Origin: Paenibacillus amylolyticus
GTDB lineage: Bacteria > Bacillota > Bacilli > Paenibacillales > Paenibacillaceae
Direction: 5' to 3'
Length of the DNA stretch: 64,000 nucleotides
NCBI RefSeq assembly: GCF_001570725.1
Contig: NZ_BCNV01000001.1
Span: 1 to 64,000, forward strand
In this document: piece after piece, positions 24,291 through 32,617 of the stretch
Layout: each line of letters starts with the position of its first letter
How positions within the stretch are numbered: position 1 is the first letter of the stretch
The notes under the pieces: generated by a model
What the model was told of the DNA's origin: nothing
Databases searched by the model: none
Seen by the model: the letters and a program-made list of their open reading frames with translations, nothing else
Position numbers and translations under genes: made by a program

Positions 24291-25610
24291 ATGGAACAGT
24301 TCAGATTACCGAAAATCCCTATGCCACAACTGGAATTGCCGCAAGCTGTGCAGGATATTCTGACTGAGGCGGACGAGCGTTTGCAACATCGGCCGAGATT
24401 GCTGGCTCAGTTTCGCAATTGTTTTCTAAATACACTAGAAACGACTACGAAGCTATTGGAGGATGGGACAACCTTTGTAATTACAGGGGATATTCCCGCG
24501 ATGTGGTTAAGAGATTCGGTAGAGCAGGTCATGCATTATGTTCCGCTTGCGAAGGATGACGAGAAGTTGCAGCGTATCATCGGAGGACTGATCAAAAGGC
24601 ATACATTCTATGCTGATAAGGATATCTATGCTAATGCATTCAATGAAACGGCGAATGGATGGCATTGGGATGCCAATGATGAGACGGAGATGTCACCGTG
24701 GGTGTGGGAACGGAAGTTTGAACTGGATTCCCTCTGTTTCTCCATGAAGCTGGCTTATACATATTGGCGGGAGACGGAACTGACGGATATATTCGATGAG
24801 CGCTTCAAGAAAGTGATGGAGAATATCGTACAACTATGGGAGACAGAACAGCATCACGCAGAGCAATCACCTTACCGGTTCATGCGGCGTAATTGTCCAG
24901 TTCATGATACCCTGCGTAATGAAGGATTGGGTATGCCAGTGAATTATACGGGCATGATCTGGTCTGGATTCCGTCCGAGCGATGATGCATGTGATTTTCA
25001 TTATAATATTCCGGCGAATATGTTCGCAGCGGTAACCTTGCGCCAGATGGGGGAGATCGCGAAGTGGGTGTTCCGGGATGAACAGCTGGTGAGTCGAATG
25101 GCTCGTTTGGAAGAAGACATACGACACGGTATTGCTCTGTATGGTACTTACCGTCATCCAGAGTATGGGCAGATTTATGCTTATGAGACGGACGGTTACG
25201 GCAACTTTTGTCTGATGGATGATGCAGGCACACCTGGGCTGATGTCCATTCCGTATATGGAATATGCTTCGATTGAAGACATGGTGTATCAGAACACACG
25301 TCGATTCATTTTGAGTAAGGAAAATCCGTTCTACTATGAGGGGAAGGTAGCCAAAGGAATAGGTAGCCCCCACACCCCTCCGGGATACATCTGGCACATG
25401 GCGCTATCCATGCAGGGGCTCACCGCAGATAATGACGAGGAGATGCTGGCAATGATTGAATTGCTGGAGAACACGGATGCGGGTACCGGATATATGCATG
25501 AGGGCTTCCACGCTGATGATCCAAACACGTTCACCAGACCATGGTTTGCTTGGTCCAACAGCCTGTTCTCGCAGTTGGTGTATAAGGCAATGAAGAAAGG
25601 AATTCTATAA
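24291..25610 (+). CDS. Glycoside hydrolase family 125 (exo-alpha-1,6-mannosidase)
   Basis: A 439-residue (alpha/alpha)6 enzyme without signal peptide. MWLRDSVEQV (about 69-78), NAFNETANGWHWDANDET (about 118-135), WERKFELDSLCF and GMIWSGFRPSDDAC are hallmark GH125 blocks; the conserved acidic residues in them include the catalytic acid region. GH125 enzymes release non-reducing alpha-1,6-mannose from glycans without a metal. The cytoplasmic location implies imported manno-oligosaccharides. It is divergently transcribed from the LacI regulator. The ATG follows AAGGAGA by 9 nt. Confidence 0.93.
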   Translation: MEQFRLPKIPMPQLELPQAVQDILTEADERLQHRPRLLAQFRNCFLNTLETTTKLLEDGTTFVITGDIPAMWLRDSVEQVMHYVPLAKDDEKLQRIIGGLIKRHTFYADKDIYANAFNETANGWHWDANDETEMSPWVWERKFELDSLCFSMKLAYTYWRETELTDIFDERFKKVMENIVQLWETEQHHAEQSPYRFMRRNCPVHDTLRNEGLGMPVNYTGMIWSGFRPSDDACDFHYNIPANMFAAVTLRQMGEIAKWVFRDEQLVSRMARLEEDIRHGIALYGTYRHPEYGQIYAYETDGYGNFCLMDDAGTPGLMSIPYMEYASIEDMVYQNTRRFILSKENPFYYEGKVAKGIGSPHTPPGYIWHMALSMQGLTADNDEEMLAMIELLENTDAGTGYMHEGFHADDPNTFTRPWFAWSNSLFSQLVYKAMKKGIL

Positions 25611-25619
25611 GTGATGTAA

Positions 25620-25855
25620 TTCAAAAAAATAATTGCTCACTGCCTGCAAAGTGGCCGTTCCGGTTACGAATCGTTCTTTTGATCGCTGTTATCCCCGGAT
25701 TTCTTGATCGACTTTTGTAAAGTCGAAATCCGGGGATAAGCGTATGCTTCCGATGCAGCTTTCTTTCAGAAAGCTTTTAGGCGACCGCTTCGTTTCTTCA
25801 GAATCGATTTCGTTCCCTGCACTACTTCTGCTATTTGGCATGACTGTTTTTTGAA
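25620..25855 (-). repeat. Dispersed palindromic repeat, diverged copy 2
   Basis: This copy shares TTATCCCCGGATTTC / GAAATCCGGGGATAA core arms, the GATCGCTG flank and the CTGAAGAA...GCGGTCGCC block with the other copies. It contains about 40 extra bases with their own stem (AGCTTTC / GAAAGCT) between the arms. It is bounded by TTCAAAA / TTTTGAA. It lies in the gap between the convergent GH125 and Gfo/Idh genes. Confidence 0.7.
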
Positions 25856-25898
25856 CGACATCATTTTTTAGAATAGGGGAGTAGGTAAAAAAACAAGA

Positions 25899-25935
25899 AA
25901 GCCCAAACTGCTGAACTTTGCAGTTTGGGCTTTGT
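25899..25935. terminator. Bidirectional intrinsic terminator
   Basis: Perfect 13-bp stem AAGCCCAAACTGC / GCAGTTTGGGCTT with an 8-nt loop. A long A-run on the left serves as T-tract for the leftward Gfo/Idh gene. Confidence 0.92.
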
Positions 25936-25961
25936 TAATGATGAGATACACAGGCGCTTTG

Positions 25962-27017
25962 CTATGTGTTTTTCAGTAGATCGGCGATGAACACTTTCTG
26001 TCCTGTGCGTGCGCTTTCCAGGGAAGCGAGGACCATGGCCATGCTGAACTGGTTATCACTGCAATCGGTCTCAGGCAATCGTCCGGATTCCAGTGCAGCG
26101 AACATGTCTTCTAGACAGCCATGGTGTCCTGTTTTGTCCATGATCGGCAGTTCCGCTTCAATCCGCTCACTTGGCTGGAAAAAGGATGGTTTGCCGTCGG
26201 CATCCAGATTTTGTGTAGTAACCACCTCGGCATAGATGTCGTCATGACCATCCCAGATGGCAGTACCCTTTTCACCCGTTACGCGCCAGCTTGCTTCCCA
26301 TGATGTGGGTACACCTTCAGCGCACCAGGATCCGCGATAGTTGAATACGGAACCGTCAGACATCTCAAATATACATAACGCCATCGCATTGCCCTGATAC
26401 CAGGACCCCGGAGGGTTGAATTCATGGCAGTACACTGAGATCGGGTTGGCTCCGAGAATGTACCGTGCCTGATCGAACGTATGTATTGCCATATCGAGCA
26501 GCAGTGGACTATCCATCAGATCCCGGAATCCGCCGAAGTGTGGCCCGAGGAAGAAGTCGGCCCCTGCGTAACCTACCTGCCCTATAGCTCCACCGGAAAT
26601 GAGGTGCTGGTAGGCGCGGATACGCGGATCGAAACGACGATTCTGCATGACGGCTTGAATATGTCCTGTGCTGCGAGCGGTTTGCACAATATCTGTGCAA
26701 TCGGAGAAGGACTCAGCCAGTGGTTTTTCACCAAATACATGACACCCTTCCTTCAGCGCTGTCATGGCAATGCCGTAATGACTCGCCGGAATCGTGACAT
26801 CGAATACAACATTCGCACCAGTCGCTTGAATGGCCTCACGGATATCGGTGAACGTGGGGCAGTTGAGGCCATGTCTTGTAGCAAAAGCACTGGCAGTCTG
26901 TTCATACAGATCAACTAGCCCGACGATTTCTGTATCCGGCCTTTGCAAGGCGTAATCGGCCCATGTGTTCGCCATGGCACCGCAGCCAGCGATAATTACC
27001 CGATAAGGATGACTCAT
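25962..27017 (-). CDS. Gfo/Idh/MocA-family oxidoreductase
   Basis: A 351-residue NAD(P)-dependent dehydrogenase. The Rossmann motif is VIIAGCGAMANTWADYAL (GxGxxA, about 8-24). The family-specific EKP lysine is in GEKPLAES (about 94-101), and the C-terminal GFO_IDH domain includes DMAIHTFDQARYILG, with the conserved His. Such enzymes oxidise or epimerise sugars or inositols. It is downstream of the TIM-barrel isomerase gene on the same strand (78-bp gap), suggesting one small catabolic operon. AAGGAGATG precedes ATG 27017 by about 5 nt. Confidence 0.92.
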   Translation of the reverse strand: MSHPYRVIIAGCGAMANTWADYALQRPDTEIVGLVDLYEQTASAFATRHGLNCPTFTDIREAIQATGANVVFDVTIPASHYGIAMTALKEGCHVFGEKPLAESFSDCTDIVQTARSTGHIQAVMQNRRFDPRIRAYQHLISGGAIGQVGYAGADFFLGPHFGGFRDLMDSPLLLDMAIHTFDQARYILGANPISVYCHEFNPPGSWYQGNAMALCIFEMSDGSVFNYRGSWCAEGVPTSWEASWRVTGEKGTAIWDGHDDIYAEVVTTQNLDADGKPSFFQPSERIEAELPIMDKTGHHGCLEDMFAALESGRLPETDCSDNQFSMAMVLASLESARTGQKVFIADLLKNT

Positions 27018-27095
27018 ATTCTCATCTCCTTCGCATGGATTCTGTTATACAGCTCAAATGGTTTCTTCCTAGGAGTCTTCAAATAATGAGGTTAT

Positions 27096-27983
27096 CTATA
27101 CCGGATTGGGTACGAAGTCGCCACCGCGGCATTGTTTCAAATATCGTAATGCATGCACCTGTCCGGTCATTTCGAGTTCATCTTTGTACACCGGATCATG
27201 CCAGCCTTCAATATCAATCGTGCCCTTATAACCGTTCTGACGCAAAATGGTGATGATGTCTGCCCAGTTGCTATCTCCGAAGCCCGGGGTGCGGTGCCAT
27301 ACAAATTCACGTGGTCCATGCACGCCATATTCCTTGACAATATCCCAGGCAATCGTGGCATCTTTGCCATGCACGTGAAATACTTTGTGAGCCCATTTGC
27401 GCAGCTGTGGAATAGGATCAATCAGGCTGGACATTTGATGGCAAGGCTCCCATTCCAGGCCTACATTTTCATCCGGAACAGCGTCGAACATCATCTCCCA
27501 GGCCGTCGGGTTATGGGCGATGTTCCAGTCGCCTGTCTGCCAGGTTCCACCCATATCACAGTTTTCAAAAGCAATGCGTATACCCCGGTCTGCTGCCCGG
27601 CGTGCCAGTTCACCAAATACTTCCTTGAACCGGGGGATAGACTCGTTAATGGGTTGATCGGTCAGACGTCCGGTGAACCCGGAGACGATATCTGCACCGA
27701 AGAGTTGTGCGTGATCGATTACTCGCTCCCAGCTTGCCAGCGTATCAGCGTTGTCTCCGGCTCCCGTGAGAGGGTTACCAAATACACTCACCGCGGAGAT
27801 GACAATACCCTGTTCGTCCACGATTTCACGGACACGTTTGGCTGTCTCAGCCAAATCCAGATCGCCTGTCGTTTGCCAGAAGGTCAGGTTAAAAGATTCG
27901 AAACCGTGTTGCATGATCTGCGGGATAACGCGGACGGCGTCCTGCCCGCCTACAAGGGTACCGATGCGTAATGATTTATTCAT
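27096..27983 (-). CDS. Sugar phosphate isomerase/epimerase (AP endonuclease 2-like TIM barrel)
   Basis: A 295-residue xylose-isomerase-like TIM-barrel enzyme. Metal-site strands are visible: AFENCDMGG (about 141), VGLEWEPCHQ (about 179), VFHVHGKDA (about 205), and IDIEGWHDP near residue 258 with the last acidic ligand. It probably interconverts ketose/aldose or inositol-type substrates with the neighbouring Gfo/Idh dehydrogenase. ATG 27983 is preceded by GGAGTGA at about 9-12 nt. It is divergent from an AraC regulator at 28111, which is a plausible activator. Confidence 0.9.
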   Translation of the reverse strand: MNKSLRIGTLVGGQDAVRVIPQIMQHGFESFNLTFWQTTGDLDLAETAKRVREIVDEQGIVISAVSVFGNPLTGAGDNADTLASWERVIDHAQLFGADIVSGFTGRLTDQPINESIPRFKEVFGELARRAADRGIRIAFENCDMGGTWQTGDWNIAHNPTAWEMMFDAVPDENVGLEWEPCHQMSSLIDPIPQLRKWAHKVFHVHGKDATIAWDIVKEYGVHGPREFVWHRTPGFGDSNWADIITILRQNGYKGTIDIEGWHDPVYKDELEMTGQVHALRYLKQCRGGDFVPNPV

Positions 27984-28110
27984 GGTTGTAATTCACTCCA
28001 ATATTGGCTTATAGTACTTCGTGACACTCATTATAGACGTGGATTAACGGGATGGCTCTAAACAATCTTGTGTAATATTAGTCGGATCTTGTGAAGAGGG
28101 GGAAGAAGTC

Positions 28111-29022
28111 GTGCTGGATCTGAAAGCGCTTCACGAAAACACCCGAATTGATCATAAATCACATCCATTTCAGTTGTTCCGAAATCGGTGTTTGGATATG
28201 AAAAAGGAAGAATGTATTCTGTATTTGCATTGGCATGAACATTTTGAACTGATTGTTATGCGTAAAGGAAGTGCGCTGTTCCATATCGATAGCAAACCTT
28301 ATGTGGTTCAAGCGGGTGAGGTCATCATCATTCCCGGAGGCACGTTGCATGTCGGGTATGCTCTGGATGATGGGGATGTGGATTATGATTCCGTCGTGGT
28401 TAACCGTGCACTGTTTCATGATTTCACTCATGATCCCGTGCATGAGCAATATGTCGCGCCGTATCTGGAAGGCAGGGTGAGGTTTCCGGTCAAACCGGCA
28501 GAGGAAAATGCAGCCTGTTCAGGCTATTATTCTTTGCTAAATGAAGCCGTAGAGGAAATGGCTTTACAGCCCCCGGCTTATCAGCTCGTGGTGAAGTCCA
28601 AACTGCATGCTTTGTTCACCTTGCTTGCGCGTACCTTTATGCCACATCAGCTACCGGATAAATCAGTCGGATCGTATTTTCCCAACCGCGAACGCTTCAA
28701 ACAGTTGATTGCACAGATTGAAGCGAACCCCACAGGAAAGATGTCTGTTACCGAAGCGGCAAGCCATGTGGGACTGAATGCGTATCACTTCTGCAAAATG
28801 TTCAAAAAGCTGACCGGACGTACCTTCGTGGAATACGTGAACGGATGCAGAATGAGTGAGGCAGAACAACTCCTGCAAGGTAGCAGTCTGACCATTACGG
28901 AGATCGCCGCCAGAGTAGGCTGCGACAATGCGAACTATTTTACGAAGTTATACAAACAGTATAAGGGCATGACCCCCTCGCAGGGGCGGGGGAGGAAAGA
29001 AGGTGGAGCACAGCAAGTATAG
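28111..29022 (+). CDS. AraC-family transcriptional regulator with cupin sensor
   Basis: A 303-residue regulator. The N-terminal cupin (about 20-110) has HWHEHFELIVMRKGSALFHI and AGEVIIIPGGTLH, the metal/sugar-binding jellyroll. The C-terminal double HTH (about 200-297) has MSVTEAASHVGLNAYHFCKMFKKLTG and LTITEIAARVGCDNANYFTKLYKQYKGMTPSQ. The start is GTG 28111 with GAGGGGG 8 nt upstream. Its divergence from the isomerase/dehydrogenase pair suggests it controls those genes in response to a carbohydrate. Confidence 0.93.
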   Translation: MLDLKALHENTRIDHKSHPFQLFRNRCLDMKKEECILYLHWHEHFELIVMRKGSALFHIDSKPYVVQAGEVIIIPGGTLHVGYALDDGDVDYDSVVVNRALFHDFTHDPVHEQYVAPYLEGRVRFPVKPAEENAACSGYYSLLNEAVEEMALQPPAYQLVVKSKLHALFTLLARTFMPHQLPDKSVGSYFPNRERFKQLIAQIEANPTGKMSVTEAASHVGLNAYHFCKMFKKLTGRTFVEYVNGCRMSEAEQLLQGSSLTITEIAARVGCDNANYFTKLYKQYKGMTPSQGRGRKEGGAQQV

Positions 29023-29157
29023 CCGTAGTTACGACTAAAATGTCCATAACGAAGGCTATGTCTACGGAGAATAACCCGGATAAAGGCCAATTCAAGGCGT
29101 TCATCCGGGTGGTTTGGATTCAATAAAACAAGACAATCATCTATGTGTACAACGTGC

Positions 29158-29841
29158 TCATTTCATAAATCTGGAGAACAGACGATTGGCTTTCTTGGAG
29201 AGGTCGTCCATTTTGACATTGGCATGATCGAGCTGATTGTATCCCCATTTGATCGTTTGTAGCATGCGTGGAGAGATGGGCGTACCTTTGATCCGCGGGT
29301 AGATGTTGTGATAGGCCCAGACAAGATGCTCCCAGCGATTGTCATTGCCGTCCTGAATGTACTCGGATACGTCGATCACTTTGCCGCGTCCGTTCTGAAG
29401 AAGTACATTTTTCAGGTGAATGTCGCGGGGGTTCAGCCCACGGCTGCGAACGGCTTCTCGCGCTGCATCCACATCGAGCATCACCTGCTCGGGGACGGGA
29501 ATCCCTTTTTCCAAACATTCCAGCAGGGTATCCCCAGGTTCAAAACTAATCACAAGAACATTCCGGCCGCTGCCGTAATAGGTAGGGAAATATGGCAGGC
29601 CTTTGAGTTGCTCGTATACCTGTTTTTCGTTTTCTAGTTTGTCCAAGGCATGATCCGAGTACATCTTGAAGGCATACTGCGGCAAGCCATCATACGTAAA
29701 TACCGCCGCATCCGTACCTGTGCCAATGCAATTCAATCCTTCTACATCGCCGATGATGTTCACGAGCTCATTCCGGTCGCTTCCGATGACTTGGATCTGT
29801 TGTAATGCTTCTTCCGCCTGGAACCAATCCGGTCGATTCAT
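29158..29841 (-). CDS. Protein-kinase-fold protein (Ser/Thr kinase or APH-like)
   Basis: A 227-residue single-domain kinase fold. The glycine-rich start is CIGTGTDAAVFTYDG (about 36-50), with the ATP-binding Lys in YAFKMYSDHAL and a Glu in the following helix (LENEKQVYEQL). The catalytic loop is NPRDIHLKNVLL (about 137-148) and the metal Asp is in VIDVSEYI. There is no transmembrane segment or sensor. Similar short kinases are common in Paenibacillus and Bacillus with unknown targets. ATG 29841 follows AAAGGAGG. Monocistronic. Confidence 0.85.
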   Translation of the reverse strand: MNRPDWFQAEEALQQIQVIGSDRNELVNIIGDVEGLNCIGTGTDAAVFTYDGLPQYAFKMYSDHALDKLENEKQVYEQLKGLPYFPTYYGSGRNVLVISFEPGDTLLECLEKGIPVPEQVMLDVDAAREAVRSRGLNPRDIHLKNVLLQNGRGKVIDVSEYIQDGNDNRWEHLVWAYHNIYPRIKGTPISPRMLQTIKWGYNQLDHANVKMDDLSKKANRLFSRFMK

Positions 29842-29871
29842 GGGTGGTGCCTCCTTTTAGGATATGCCTGT

Positions 29872-30209
29872 ACGATTTTTTTACATATAAACATTTTCTA
29901 ACGAACCGAGTAAGTCTTATTTCACGTTCGTGTGTGAGATTCGTTAGCGCCGGCCCGCACTGGCCCCGGGCTAGACCCGTACTAGCATCGAGGTCCCGAA
30001 TTCGTGCCCTCTATAGAGTATATTATGCGTTCTGCTCCGCCATTTCATCTTTTGGTGATGTTACTATATAAACGATACGGATCGAATCGGAAACGGTTGC
30101 GTCAGAAGAAAATAACGGAAGCGCGCTTGCGGCAATGTTACCCGGGCTTTATACTGTGAGCATTAAGGGATCTCATGCAGATCCGGCATACAGAAAGGCA
30201 GAAGTTCTT
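29872..30209. other. Gene-free gap with a GC-rich pocket
   Basis: 338 bp between the kinase-fold gene and the nuclease. 29946-29990 is markedly GC-rich, unlike its AT-rich flanks. A short perfect inverted repeat GGATCT-CATGC-AGATCC lies at 30168-30184. The nuclease reading frame stays open back to 30135, but no ribosome site supports a start before 30210. Confidence 0.5.
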
Positions 30210-31127
30210 ATGGCACAATACCCGCAATGGTCTTATTCGCAGTCGCGGGCGAGTATGTTCGATGAGTGCCTGCGCAAATATTATTATCATTATTACGGTG
30301 CCCATAACGGCTGGAAGACAGACTCTGCCGATGAGATGCAGGTTCGTCTGTATCGTCTGAAGCAGCTAAGCAATCTGTACCTTGTCTTCGGGGATCTCGC
30401 GCATCGGATGTGTGAGTCAGCGGTACGCAGCAGGGAAGAGGGCAAAGATAAACCGCGTGAATCTTTTCTGGAACAGACGATACGCAAGCTGCTGAATCAG
30501 GCGTATGTGGAATCGATGGACGCGGATCAGTGGCGGTTGAACCCCAAGAATCGCACGATGCTGTCCGAGATTTATTACGGGGACGATACGTTGAATGACC
30601 GGATCGCCACGATTAGGGAGCGGGCTTCGGCCTGTGTCAATAACCTGTATCAGACGCTTACGTGGGAGGACTTGTCCCGGGCAAGTACGGACATTCTGGA
30701 GATCGAGAAATGGGATACCATGATGCTGCACGATACACGCGTGTATGTGAAGATGGACTTATTGTATCGGCGCAGTAACGGCAATATTGTCATTGTGGAC
30801 TGGAAGACGGGCAAGGAAGATGACTTCTCGGATCAGTTAATGCTGTACGCATCCTATGTGAGAGAGCATTACCGGGTTCCCTTGGAGCAGATTGAGCTGC
30901 GAGTGGAGTACCTGTTAACCGGGAAGCATCGAGAGTTTAACGCAACGGAAGAGGATATCCGGAAGGTGGAGGAGAACGTGGGTCGTTACATCGAGGAGAT
31001 GCGATCCTGCGTGGAGGATGAGTATTACAACCGTCCCAAGGACGTCAATTACTTCACGGCGATGCCATCGCACCGGTCCTGTCGGGATTGCAACTTCCGC
31101 GAAGTGTGCAGCGAACGGGCGGTCTAG
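30210..31127 (+). CDS. RecB-family PD-(D/E)XK nuclease with Fe-S-type cysteines
   Basis: About 305 residues. The N-terminus WSYSQSRASMFDECLRKYYY places a Cys at residue 20. The nuclease core shows VYVKMDLLYRR and VIVDWKTGKEDDFSDQLMLY, with the Asp and Lys of the PD-(D/E)XK motif and QxxLY helix. The C-terminus has C-x2-C-x5-C (CRDCNFREVC). One N-terminal plus three C-terminal Cys is the 4Fe-4S layout of AddB, Cas4 and Dna2. No helicase or cas gene is adjacent, so it is an orphan. The start is ATG 30210 (GAAAGGCAGAAG upstream); an earlier in-frame ATG at 30135 is possible. Confidence 0.83.
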   Translation: MAQYPQWSYSQSRASMFDECLRKYYYHYYGAHNGWKTDSADEMQVRLYRLKQLSNLYLVFGDLAHRMCESAVRSREEGKDKPRESFLEQTIRKLLNQAYVESMDADQWRLNPKNRTMLSEIYYGDDTLNDRIATIRERASACVNNLYQTLTWEDLSRASTDILEIEKWDTMMLHDTRVYVKMDLLYRRSNGNIVIVDWKTGKEDDFSDQLMLYASYVREHYRVPLEQIELRVEYLLTGKHREFNATEEDIRKVEENVGRYIEEMRSCVEDEYYNRPKDVNYFTAMPSHRSCRDCNFREVCSERAV

Positions 31128-31186
31128 AACGCCAAAACCTGAGGAGCATAAGGCCTTATACCAACTAACGAGCTATTTCTTATGCG

Positions 31187-31240
31187 AAAAAAATCAAGAA
31201 GCGCAAGCCGGGAACATTCATCTGCCCGACTCGCGCTTCT
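31187..31240 (-). terminator. Intrinsic terminator of ald
   Basis: 16-nt arms AGAAGCGCAAGCCGGG / CCCGACTCGCGCTTCT with few mismatches. The A-run at 31187-31193 is the T-tract on the minus strand. Confidence 0.85.
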
Positions 31241-31294
31241 ATTGCGTTCTACAGGCCTGGCGACAAGGCGCCGGGTGGAACGATCATATCAAGA

Positions 31295-32428
31295 TCACTG
31301 GACAGCGGCGATGTTCTCCAGCGCCTGTCCTGCAGGAACATAGGCGTGCCCGAGGTCCCGGGCAACCGCCTCATACGTGATGTGTCCATTCAGCACGTTA
31401 ACCGCGCTGCGAATGGACGAACTGCCGCGAATCGCGGCGGCTGCACCGTGGTTGGCCAGCTGCAGCGCATAAGGCATGGTGGCGTTGGTCAGCGCCACCG
31501 TGGACGTACGCGGCACGGCGCCCGGCATGTTCGCCACCGCGTAGTGCACGACACCATGTTTCACATAGGTCGGTTCATCGTGGGTTGTGATATGATCAAT
31601 GGTCTCAACGATCCCACCTTGATCAATCGCCACATCCACAATGACCGAACCCGGTGCCATCGTCTTCACCACTTGCTCGCTGACAAGCGTTGGCGCCTTG
31701 GCGCCCGGAATCAGCACCGCACAGATCAACAAATCTGCCGCCGCAACAGCTGCTGCAATGTTGGATGGGCTGGATACCAATGTGTGGATCTGATTGCCGA
31801 AGATATCATCCAATTGGCGCAGACGATTGAGATTCAGGTCAAGAATGGTTACATCTGCTCCGAGACCAATGGCAATTTTGGCTGCATTTGTTCCGACCGT
31901 ACCGCCACCAATAATGGCTACTTTCCCCCGACTAACGCCTGGCACACCAGACAACAGAATACCCTTGCCACCTTCGGTCTTCTCCAGTAACTGTGCTCCA
32001 ATCTGAGATGCCATGCGTCCTGCGACTTCACTCATGGGTGTGAGCAGCGGGAGGGTATTGTTGACCTCCAGCGTCTCATACGCGATGGCCGTTACCCGAC
32101 TTGCAATAAGCGCTTTAGCAAGCTCAGGTTCCGCTGCGAGGTGCAGGTAGGTGAACAGAATCAGTCCCGGACGAAAATATCCATATTCACTGGCAAGCGG
32201 TTCTTTCACCTTGATGATCATTTCGGCCTCTGTCCAAACTGACTTGGCATCATTCCGAATGTCAGCGCCCGCAACTTGATATTCATGATCCGTGAACCCG
32301 CTGCCGTTCCCCGCGCCTTGTTCAATTATCACCTGGTGACCGGCTCTGATGAAATCAGCAGCCCCGGCCGGAGTCATTGCTACACGATTCTCATTGTTTT
32401 TGATTTCTTTGGGAATTCCGATTCTCAT
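31295..32428 (-). CDS. ald: Alanine dehydrogenase
   Basis: About 377 residues, full length for the family. The N-terminus is [22 protein letters not shown] (substrate Arg and Lys region), then [15 protein letters not shown]. Catalytic blocks are MIIKVKEPL and the NAD-binding Rossmann motif [20 protein letters not shown] (about 173-192). It catalyses NAD-dependent oxidative deamination of L-alanine to pyruvate and is used during sporulation and growth on alanine. The start is ATG 32428 with GAGGTG about 7 nt upstream; the more distal ATG 32434 overlaps that site. It is divergent from a PucR-type regulator, as with adeR/ald in Bacillus. Confidence 0.96.
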   Translation of the reverse strand: MRIGIPKEIKNNENRVAMTPAGAADFIRAGHQVIIEQGAGNGSGFTDHEYQVAGADIRNDAKSVWTEAEMIIKVKEPLASEYGYFRPGLILFTYLHLAAEPELAKALIASRVTAIAYETLEVNNTLPLLTPMSEVAGRMASQIGAQLLEKTEGGKGILLSGVPGVSRGKVAIIGGGTVGTNAAKIAIGLGADVTILDLNLNRLRQLDDIFGNQIHTLVSSPSNIAAAVAAADLLICAVLIPGAKAPTLVSEQVVKTMAPGSVIVDVAIDQGGIVETIDHITTHDEPTYVKHGVVHYAVANMPGAVPRTSTVALTNATMPYALQLANHGAAAAIRGSSSIRSAVNVLNGHITYEAVARDLGHAYVPAGQALENIAAVQ

Positions 32429-32617
32429 CACCATGCACCTCGTCCATTTATTGGTTGTTAGCTTATACTACAAGTTTATGACTTGCATAATCGTTTTGCA
32501 CCTTACCTCATGTCTAATTTTTAGAGGACCAACTCAACATATTGTCGAAAAAGACTGTTCAGGACATTTGTCCATGGATTATAATGTAAGAAATAATAAC
32601 ACGAAGAGGGATCGCCA

